From Dialister sp. CAG:486 (lineage in GTDB: Bacteria; Bacillota; Negativicutes; Veillonellales; Dialisteraceae): a stretch of DNA of 5,352 nt. The notes below the pieces were generated by a model. It saw only the letters and a program-made list of their open reading frames with translations. It was not told where the DNA came from and searched no databases. Shown piece by piece: positions 1-4,478 of this stretch; positions within the stretch are counted from its first letter, which is position 1, and each line of letters starts with the position of its first letter. The stretch spans positions 49,692-55,043 of the forward strand of contig FR879632.1 of assembly GCA_000434475.1 (NCBI GenBank). Reading direction: 5' to 3'. The position numbers and the translations under genes are program-made.

Positions 1-2
1 TC

Positions 3-410
3 CGCTTCCCCCATCCTTTCCCCCCCCCGCCAGTATTGCGAGATGGCGAAAAAGTAAGTTTTGTAAAAGACGGCGAAAAGGCACAAGGGACGGTGAGAAT
101 TGTGGATGCAGGATTGCAAATTTTTGACGGGAATGGGAATGTTGCTGTTGACATAACAGACAGGGTTTGCAGATATTTAGGCGAGGGAAGCACTGGTTTC
201 ATGGATGGTTTTGTGACAAACGATGTGTTTTTAGAAAATGTAAATGCATGGGTGTTGCCGAAACGGATTTCCTTGCAAAGACATGAAGCCGCAGGGAATT
301 TACAGGCTTTTCCGCATTTTCATATTTCCGGCAACAAACTAATGTGGGAATACGGTTCAACTACCGAGGGGTTGAGAGAGTCTATTGATTTTTACTATGG
401 GGTGTTCTGA
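3..410 (+). CDS. Phage tail-associated protein, 5' end incomplete
   Basis: The frame is open to the left edge of the window. The first possible start inside it is a TTG at 36, which has no Shine-Dalgarno (the bases before it are almost all C and T), so the true start probably lies outside. Codons look genuine from about 36 onward (124 residues). Early on there is a short DGEK...DGEK duplication. The segment GLQIFDGNGNVAVDITDR (about residues 26-43 from the TTG) is the kind of 'GLQ-F/Y-G-hydrophobic-D' motif seen in small distal-tail proteins of phages (DUF6453-like). The C-terminus, with FHISGNKLMWEYG and final YYGVF, resembles the end of such proteins. The stop TGA overlaps the next ATG by one base, indicating translational coupling. 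The exact role is unknown; a tail-tip or adhesin-associated structural protein is inferred from motif and context. Confidence 0.6.
   Translation, partial: RFPHPFPPPPVLRDGEKVSFVKDGEKAQGTVRIVDAGLQIFDGNGNVAVDITDRVCRYLGEGSTGFMDGFVTNDVFLENVNAWVLPKRISLQRHEAAGNLQAFPHFHISGNKLMWEYGSTTEGLRESIDFYYGVF
20..28. repeat. C9 homopolymer in a C/T-rich left edge
   Basis: Nine consecutive C lie in a 35-base stretch with almost no G or A, unlike the A/T-rich, purine-rich coding sequence that follows. In the open frame it would read as proline-rich residues, which does not fit the rest of the protein. It may be a low-quality contig end or sequencing artefact, or a real homopolymer tract. The sequence alone does not decide. 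Confidence 0.5.
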
Positions 411-1147
411 TGAGTAATGGATTGAAAGTTTATAACAAAGATAAAATTTTGACGATTGATAACACATATCGCGCTATTGCGTTAAAACGAATTATTGATG
501 CGAAAGAACTGCCGACAAGAGAGGATGTTTTTTGCTTTATAAATCCTTATGAAGGTTTCCAAACAGGCAACTTGAAAGCAAGAACTATAAATACTGGGTC
601 AGACGAATTTCGCATGTTTGCTATAGGACCTGTAGGCAAACTTCAAGAAAAAGCCATACAAATCATAAGGGCAGGGAAGGAACTTTTGTTGGCGTACAAA
701 AGCGAAGCAGATATAGAAGGCATCGCAATCTATACTTATGGATATTATACGCCGAAACAATACGGTAATTGCGGACTACAAGTTTATAACGGCGACGGCG
801 ATTTGGTGTTCGATTCTAACCAAGCACCACTGCTTCTCTATGCAAGCACCATTGAAGATTCAGGGTATTATAACAATGGTACTGACCTGACAGGTATCAG
901 CTCCTTTGACGCAGAAATGGCGGCTATAATGATTAGCCCGGATATCGAAGTATTAGGCGCAACGGGAGAACCTTTTGCCGACTTCATACAATTTTATGTA
1001 CACATCACCAACATCATCCAACGTTTATATTTAGCCGCCGCGTATCCCAGCGGTCTGACTGCCAGCGCGGTCAAAAGGATAAGTATTGCCCACATGTTGG
1101 TAGATACAAGTCATTACACGAGACGAAATAATGCAGATAAAGCCTGA
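410..1147 (+). CDS. Phage tail-associated protein (DUF6453-like motif)
   Basis: The ATG at 410 overlaps the upstream TGA as TGATG; a weak GGGGTG lies just before it, so translation is probably coupled to the preceding gene. The product is 245 residues. It opens with GLKVYNKDKILTIDN and has a second copy of the pattern in mid-protein, GLQVYNGDGDLVFDSNQAP (about residues 122-140). That pattern is typical of small phage proteins encoded after the tail-tip/baseplate genes. There is no signal peptide, membrane segment or catalytic motif. The preceding gene carries the same motif, so the two may be related structural proteins. A virion role at the tail tip is inferred from motif and position before the fibre gene; biochemical function is unknown. 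Confidence 0.65.
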   Translation: MSNGLKVYNKDKILTIDNTYRAIALKRIIDAKELPTREDVFCFINPYEGFQTGNLKARTINTGSDEFRMFAIGPVGKLQEKAIQIIRAGKELLLAYKSEADIEGIAIYTYGYYTPKQYGNCGLQVYNGDGDLVFDSNQAPLLLYASTIEDSGYYNNGTDLTGISSFDAEMAAIMISPDIEVLGATGEPFADFIQFYVHITNIIQRLYLAAAYPSGLTASAVKRISIAHMLVDTSHYTRRNNADKA

Positions 1148-1223
1148 AATTGAGCAGCACCGTGTTTATGCCGTTGAATTGGCGTAACTGAACGGATATA
1201 GCTATCGACGTAACCAATTTTTT

Positions 1224-1229
1224 AGGAGG
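1224..1229 (+). promoter_or_regulatory. Ribosome binding site of the tail fibre gene
   Basis: AGGAGG lies six bases before the ATG at 1236. It fixes that start, even though the same frame is open upstream back to a TAA at 1185. Confidence 0.85.
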
Positions 1230-1235
1230 CGAAAA

Positions 1236-2072
1236 ATGAAACCACAAGCATTTCAGCCGGGCGAGCTGCGCGATGAACATGACCAAATAATTCGCGCCGG
1301 AGTCTACGGCAAGAAAACACCATTTGTTAGTTCGGACAATAACGCCATCTTGGACTATATCATGAATAACTTTGATGCGTTATATGCTCAGATACCCAAC
1401 GGAAAAAACTATGTAAAATCTGTCAACAATATAACTCCGGACAGTAACGGCAATGTTACTATCAATTTGGGTAGCGGTGGTGGAACAGGTGGCACAAATA
1501 TTACTGTAGACAGCACATTGTCGAGCGCAAGTACAAACCCTGTTCAAAACAAAGTGATTTATGTGGCTCTCAGCAATAAGCTAGATAAGAACGGTACTGC
1601 AACCTATGCTACGTGTGACAGCTCTGGCAATATCATCAGTAACACCTATGCCCGCAAGTCAGACCTCAGTGGCTATGTGAAGTCAATCAATAATGTGAAG
1701 CCTGACAGTGCCGGCAACGTCAACATCAGCACCGGTAGCACAAACGTTACTCCAGACCTTACTCCATATATGAAAAAGACTGCGGACAGCGACCTTGTAA
1801 TGGGGGTCAATGGGATTGTTTTCCCTGGGGTGACATTTGTGAGTGATGTCTTTAATGGAGTACCTATACTTAGAGTTAAAGCAAAAAGCACGCGAGGGAT
1901 ATTTGTCGAGGGAGATTTACTACAGAATGGTGCATTTGTAGCCACGCGCGACTACGTTCAGGAAAACTATGCTCAATTAGACTCTCCCACTTTCACTGGG
2001 ACAGTAACAGCCTCCGATGTTGTCGCCTCTACGTCCTTAACTATTCCTGGTGGTAAGATATGGATAGAATAG
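1236..2072 (+). CDS. Phage tail fibre / receptor-binding fibre protein
   Basis: The 278-residue product has the modular look of a trimeric tail fibre. Residues 1-50 (MKPQAFQPGELRDEHDQIIR start) are a likely virion-attachment segment. Two related repeats follow: residues 59-78 (YVKSVNNITPDSNGNVTINL) and 147-164 (YVKSINNVKPDSAGNVNI plus two). This 'VKSVN--PD--GNV' repeat is common in phage side-tail fibres. A glycine-rich hinge lies at about 80-87 (SGGGTGG). Residues 92-107 (DSTLSSASTNPVQNKV) form another recurrent fibre motif. Near the C-terminus YAQLDSPTFTGTVTA (about 245-259) matches the 'LDSPTFTGT' motif found before fibre tip domains. The protein ends at GGKIWIE with no chaperone or collar domain. 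The next gene follows directly and may supply the tip. Assignment to a fibre is strong; the receptor is unknown. Confidence 0.87.
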   Translation: MKPQAFQPGELRDEHDQIIRAGVYGKKTPFVSSDNNAILDYIMNNFDALYAQIPNGKNYVKSVNNITPDSNGNVTINLGSGGGTGGTNITVDSTLSSASTNPVQNKVIYVALSNKLDKNGTATYATCDSSGNIISNTYARKSDLSGYVKSINNVKPDSAGNVNISTGSTNVTPDLTPYMKKTADSDLVMGVNGIVFPGVTFVSDVFNGVPILRVKAKSTRGIFVEGDLLQNGAFVATRDYVQENYAQLDSPTFTGTVTASDVVASTSLTIPGGKIWIE

Positions 2073-2076
2073 GAGG
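2071..2076 (+). promoter_or_regulatory. Ribosome binding site deciding a GTG start
   Basis: AGGAGG overlaps the TAG stop of the fibre gene and stands five bases before GTG at 2082. This is the reason to accept the GTG as the start. Confidence 0.8.
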
Positions 2077-2081
2077 ACGCC

Positions 2082-2684
2082 GTGGGTACACTTACGAAGA
2101 AACTGCACATCCTAAAAACGGGTGGGACGGAAGAAACGTGTAATATTTATACAACGCCCGAAGAAGTGGGCGGCCGCCCTTGTATCGCACTTGAAGTGGA
2201 TGGGCAGAAAGGATATGTGAAGCTAGGGAGTCCCACGGACGCCAACGCAACCCATTTAAGAGTAGAGAAAGACGGCGTGATCTATGCTGCATGGAAACAG
2301 GCGGCGGCAAGCGTGCCAAGTAATGCGGCGCAAATGGTGGTTGGTCGGTTAGTTAGAGCTTACGCTGCGAACTATGAATATAGATGGTATGGCTTCTCAC
2401 GTTCTGGTTCATTCCTGGGCGAAGGTTTTGGTAGTTTAACACCAAATCCTATTAACGGGGTAACTATCTATTTAATTTGCCGTTCGGAAACGGTAATTCA
2501 AGGCGAGCGTAGGGACGCCGACTTTAGCATCAATACGGATAAGCCTTGTATGGTGACTATCGGTAATAATACATATACCGTGGACAATCGAACCAGCAAT
2601 GGATACGAATATAAGACGACCGATCTGAGTAACATCAACTTGTCGGATGGTCAGCGATTGGCGATAAAAGTAGATTTGTTATAA
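2082..2684 (+). CDS. Phage fibre-associated protein, probable tip or receptor-binding accessory
   Basis: A GTG start with a strong Shine-Dalgarno, nine bases after the fibre gene, gives 200 residues. The N-terminal part (KKLHILKTGGTEETCNIYTT, then a YVKLGSPTDANATHLRV segment around residues 45-61) resembles a module that recurs in tail proteins of Firmicute phages. The middle (about 75-140) is rich in aromatic and glycine residues (YRWYGFSRSGSFLGEGFGS), as in beta-rich carbohydrate- or receptor-contacting domains. The C-terminal part (DADFSINTDKPCMVTIGNNTYTVDNR) looks like a small beta-sandwich. There is no signal peptide or membrane segment. Coupling to the fibre gene suggests a virion tip or adhesin role, which is inference. 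I do not recognise a named family with confidence. Confidence 0.6.
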   Translation: MGTLTKKLHILKTGGTEETCNIYTTPEEVGGRPCIALEVDGQKGYVKLGSPTDANATHLRVEKDGVIYAAWKQAAASVPSNAAQMVVGRLVRAYAANYEYRWYGFSRSGSFLGEGFGSLTPNPINGVTIYLICRSETVIQGERRDADFSINTDKPCMVTIGNNTYTVDNRTSNGYEYKTTDLSNINLSDGQRLAIKVDLL

Positions 2685-2717
2685 CAGACATTACCACGCA
2701 CCGATTATTAAGAACAC

Positions 2718-2731
2718 AGGATGGTGATCCT
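2718..2731 (+). promoter_or_regulatory. Holin ribosome binding site within a small hairpin
   Basis: AGGATGG (2718-2724) is the likely Shine-Dalgarno, seven bases before ATG 2732. It lies in a perfect inverted repeat, AGGAT-GGTG-ATCCT, that ends immediately before the start codon. The five-bp stem would partly hide the site. Any regulatory effect is inference. Confidence 0.4.
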
Positions 2732-3232
2732 ATGGAATGTATTATTATGATTTATGAAAAAGCTGTCAGCTTGTTAACTGATGGCTGGATGTATAAGGCA
2801 GTAGCTGCCTTGATTTTCTTCTTACTTCAGCCTCATGTAATGCTGTTTTCTGCTTTTACGGTGTTGGTGTTCCTTGATTTGTTTTCGAAATTCATTGCGC
2901 TTTCTGCAGGTTGGCTAGTAGAAACGGGACGGCTTAAAAAACCTTCCCTGATTGACTCTATCAGAGGCATTGGACAGGCTCATCGGGATAGAATTATCAA
3001 CTCCCACGCCATGCGCACACAGTTTGCCGAGAAATTGATTGTATACCTGGTACTGGTTTTTGCCGGTTGCTTTGCGGATAGGCTTATTGGTCATACGGGC
3101 ATGGCTCAGCTGGCAATGGCTTATCTTGCTGGTGTAGAGTTTTTAAGCATCGTCGAGAACCTTGACGGTGCAGGTGTATCCGCCGTTCATAATCTGGCCG
3201 CGCTGGTAAAAAAGAAGAATCAGATCAATTAA
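2732..3232 (+). CDS. Phage holin, TcdE / phage_holin_4_1-like family
   Basis: The 166-residue membrane protein would form inner-membrane lesions that release the endolysin and trigger lysis. Hydrophobic segments lie at about residues 20-34, 35-58 (VMLFSAFTVLVFLDLFSKFIAL), 101-117 (KLIVYLVLVFAGCFADR) and 122-142. The loop at 64-100 is charged and basic. The ending EFLSIVENLDGAGVSAV (about 136-152) matches the conserved 'E-LSI-EN---G' signature of the TcdE/UtxA holin family, and the pattern of segments fits that family. The tail KKKNQIN is basic. The start is ATG 2732, supported by AGGATGG seven bases upstream; the in-frame ATG at 2747 is too far from that site. It stands directly before the endolysin gene, the usual holin position. 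Confidence 0.85.
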   Translation: MECIIMIYEKAVSLLTDGWMYKAVAALIFFLLQPHVMLFSAFTVLVFLDLFSKFIALSAGWLVETGRLKKPSLIDSIRGIGQAHRDRIINSHAMRTQFAEKLIVYLVLVFAGCFADRLIGHTGMAQLAMAYLAGVEFLSIVENLDGAGVSAVHNLAALVKKKNQIN

Positions 3233-3277
3233 AAACCGCCTTTTCTATATATCATTTTCTTGAATTATATAAGAGAC

Positions 3278-3305
3278 AGCCGCTTGCACGTGTAAGCGGC
3301 TTTTT
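3278..3305 (+). terminator. Intrinsic terminator between holin and endolysin
   Basis: Inverted repeat AGCCGCTTGC - ACGT - GTAAGCGGCT: ten pairs (one G-U) with a four-base loop, followed by TTTT. The hairpin ends just before the endolysin Shine-Dalgarno (GGAGG at 3310), leaving no room for a promoter between them. Downstream lysis genes must therefore depend on read-through, antitermination or a promoter upstream of the hairpin. Confidence 0.8.
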
Positions 3306-3319
3306 ACGTGGAGGAATGT

Positions 3320-3898
3320 ATGAAAGTTGTAGATATTAGCGACTGGAATGATCACATCGACTGGTCACATATGATTGACGAAGGTGTAGAGGGTGTTATC
3401 GTAAAAATCAGTGAAGGGCGCACGCTCTCTGAACTTCACGGCAAACACATTGCGGCAGCCAGCGCCCGCGGCCTTTCATGGGGCGTTTACTGCTACACCC
3501 ACGCACAGACCACAGAACGGGCGGAAGAAGAGGCAGCGGCCGTCATTGGCGCACTGGAAACTTTAGGATACGGCGCTCCGCCCTTGGGGATCTGGATTGA
3601 CGTGGAAGCGCCCGAAGTCATTGGCCAGGATCCTGATGATGTGACCGCCATCTGTAGTGCCTTTATTTCCACATGCAACGCAGCGGGATACTCTGCGGGC
3701 ATCTATGCGAGCCTGTCTACCTTGACCGACTGCCTGAACCTGAATGATCTAGCTGATTATGTGCCCACCTGGTGCGCCCAGTATGACGATGAGTGCAATT
3801 TCTATGACTATTTCCCTGGGCGCATTCTGCAGGGCTGGCAATTCACGGATGCATTCGAAATTGACGGCCGCATTTACGATATGAGCGAATGGTATTAA
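3320..3898 (+). CDS. Endolysin, GH25 family muramidase (lysozyme)
   Basis: This enzyme would hydrolyse the beta-1,4 bond between N-acetylmuramic acid and N-acetylglucosamine in peptidoglycan during lysis. The 192 residues are essentially one GH25 barrel. The first strand has MKVVDISDWN with the conserved Asp5; VIVKISEG (26-33) and WGVYCYTHA (54-62) are typical barrel strands. The acidic pair sits in GIWIDVEAP (Asp94, Glu96), matching the catalytic D-x-E of the family. Later conserved elements are AGIYAS (126-131), PTWCAQY (149-155) and the terminal WQFTDAFEIDGRIYDMSEW. There is no cell-wall-binding domain and no signal peptide, so export needs the holin. I chose ATG 3320 because GGAGG (3310-3314) is five bases upstream; the in-frame GTG at 3308 overlaps that site. 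The spanin start lies 11 bases after the stop. Confidence 0.94.
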   Translation: MKVVDISDWNDHIDWSHMIDEGVEGVIVKISEGRTLSELHGKHIAAASARGLSWGVYCYTHAQTTERAEEEAAAVIGALETLGYGAPPLGIWIDVEAPEVIGQDPDDVTAICSAFISTCNAAGYSAGIYASLSTLTDCLNLNDLADYVPTWCAQYDDECNFYDYFPGRILQGWQFTDAFEIDGRIYDMSEWY

Positions 3899-3900
3899 AT

Positions 3901-3914
3901 GGAGGGGCAATGTG
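3901..3914 (+). promoter_or_regulatory. Shared ribosome binding site and overlapping ATGTG start codons
   Basis: GGAGGGG (3901-3907) precedes two overlapping starts: ATG at 3910-3912 and GTG at 3912-3914, sharing one G. From the GGAGG core the gaps are four and six bases. Both frames open here into long spanin-like proteins, so one initiation site can serve both. Confidence 0.7.
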
Positions 3915-4326
3915 GACATTGAAAAGCACTATACGGCTATTTGTATCAGCGTGGCTGCTCTGCTTGCTATTGGCGTGTGGTTCTACTTCGCAGGCCGAGG
4001 AGATGTATCAAATATCCGAGACCGAGCTGACACAGTTAGAAGCGAACTTGAATCAGCTGGCGAAGAACAACGAGACCAAGCAGCAGCTCTTGACCGAGCA
4101 GAAAACGCAGCTGACAGAAGCCAATCAGCAATTAGAGACAGTGAAGAAAGAGCTGATCGCGTCCAAGAGCTTGAACGAAGCGACGCGGAAATCATTAGAG
4201 AGAGCCAATCAATCATTGCAGCAGTTAGAGCAAGAGGCAAAAAGGAAAATTAGAGTAAAGACCCGCCAGCGCGATCTGTGGATTGCGATTTCCGGCGGGC
4301 TTTTGTATGCATGGATTAAGAAATAG
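3910..4326 (+). CDS. Outer-membrane spanin-like lipoprotein (o-spanin), host frame of a nested pair
   Basis: From ATG 3910 the product is 138 residues. The N-terminus has Lys5 and Arg9, then a hydrophobic stretch ending in LLLAC (Cys23), a lipobox. Gly24-Ser25 after the cysteine gives no inner-membrane retention signal, so outer-membrane placement is plausible. The mature part (about 33-118) is a long Gln/Leu/Glu-rich helix with heptad character, MYQISETELTQLEANLNQL onward, expected to be coiled coil in the periplasm. The C-terminus has a basic patch (KRKIRVKTRQR), then a short hydrophobic segment LWIAISGGLLYAWI and KK. Its role would be to bridge to the i-spanin and fuse the two membranes after the endolysin acts. 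The longer ATG at 3889 lies inside the endolysin gene before the Shine-Dalgarno and is unlikely. The C-terminal segment leaves a unimolecular spanin as an alternative. Confidence 0.75.
   Translation: MWTLKSTIRLFVSAWLLCLLLACGSTSQAEEMYQISETELTQLEANLNQLAKNNETKQQLLTEQKTQLTEANQQLETVKKELIASKSLNEATRKSLERANQSLQQLEQEAKRKIRVKTRQRDLWIAISGGLLYAWIKK
3912..4253 (+). CDS. Inner-membrane spanin-like protein (i-spanin, Rz-like) nested inside the lipoprotein gene
   Basis: The GTG start at 3912 gives 113 residues, lying entirely within the lipoprotein gene in another frame. Residues 1-7 are charged, then one membrane segment at about 8-26 (YTAICISVAALLAIGVWFYF). From about 32 to 107 there is a continuous, highly charged Arg/Glu/Asp/Ala helix (DVSNIRDRADTVRSELESAG onward), ending RARGKKEN. 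A type II signal anchor followed by a periplasmic coiled coil is the usual i-spanin layout. Length, position after the endolysin and the partner lipoprotein agree. The frame is not a simple shadow: a clean membrane segment and heptad-rich helix are unlikely to arise by chance on top of another coding frame. Expression is not proven. The arrangement is the reverse of lambda, where Rz1 lies within Rz. Confidence 0.75.
   Translation: MDIEKHYTAICISVAALLAIGVWFYFAGRGDVSNIRDRADTVRSELESAGEEQRDQAAALDRAENAADRSQSAIRDSEERADRVQELERSDAEIIRESQSIIAAVRARGKKEN
4262..4304 (+). terminator. Possible terminator inside the 3' end of the lipoprotein gene
   Basis: CCCGCC (4262-4267) pairs with GGCGGG (4294-4299), and an inner stem CGCGATC (4270-4276) pairs with GATTGCG (4281-4287, one G-U) around a TGTG loop. 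TTTT follows after one C. The two stems are separated by an uneven internal loop, so the structure is imperfect. It starts just after the i-spanin stop and lies in the lipoprotein's C-terminal codons. It may attenuate transcription into the methyltransferase gene; weakly supported. Confidence 0.35.
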
Positions 4327-4334
4327 GAGGGCAT

Positions 4335-4478
4335 ATGTCAAAATCTAATACTTATGAAGAATTTGTCGACAAGTTCAAACCAAAGAAGACCACAGATGAC
4401 TGTTATACACCGGGCGCAATTTATGAGGTCGTGAAGGACTGGGCAATCAAAGAAATGGATTGGGGGGGCGGACTGTAG
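4335..4478 (+). CDS. N-terminal part of frameshifted methyltransferase-like gene
   Basis: ATG 4335 has a strong AGGAGGG (4325-4331) overlapping the stop of the previous gene. The frame runs 47 codons and stops at TAG 4476 just after a G7 run. Its sequence (YEEFVDKFKPKKTTDDCYTP at residues 7-26, then a helical AIYEVVKDWAIKEMDW) matches what I recall as the N-terminus of a phage methyltransferase-like family whose body continues with RPFWPGGD and DNPPF. That body is present in the -1 frame immediately after the G run. Joined by -1 at 4469 the product would be 258 residues. If no frameshift occurs, this fragment alone would be a 47-residue peptide without a catalytic motif. Confidence 0.75.
   Translation: MSKSNTYEEFVDKFKPKKTTDDCYTPGAIYEVVKDWAIKEMDWGGGL

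Noticed and set aside
1071..1286. Minus-strand open frame of 71 codons between the tail gene and the fibre gene.
   Set aside because: No ribosome binding site and no protein-like features; it overlaps the ends of two well-supported genes.
1673..2319. Minus-strand open frames opposite the fibre and the following gene.
   Set aside because: Translations lack coherent domain features and all neighbouring genes run on the + strand with good start signals.
3268..3279. TATAAGAGACAG matches the last 12 bases of the Tn5 mosaic end used in sequencing adaptors, suggesting a chimeric join.
   Set aside because: Only three of the next seven bases agree with the 19-base mosaic end, the match overlaps a natural terminator stem, and the gene order holin-endolysin across it is ordinary. 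A read check at this point would still be sensible.
3308..3319. GTG at 3308 as the endolysin start.
   Set aside because: It overlaps the GGAGG that serves ATG 3320, and GH25 endolysins typically begin directly with the first barrel strand, as MKVVDISDW does here.
3889..3909. Upstream ATG at 3889 as the start of the lipoprotein gene.
   Set aside because: It lies inside the endolysin gene and before the Shine-Dalgarno at 3901. ATG 3910 is properly spaced and leaves a normal lipoprotein signal.
3983..4240. Minus-strand open frame of 85 codons opposite the spanin genes.
   Set aside because: It has a low-complexity Ser/Ala/Arg-rich translation, no ribosome binding site, and is explained by the constrained codons of the two nested + strand genes.
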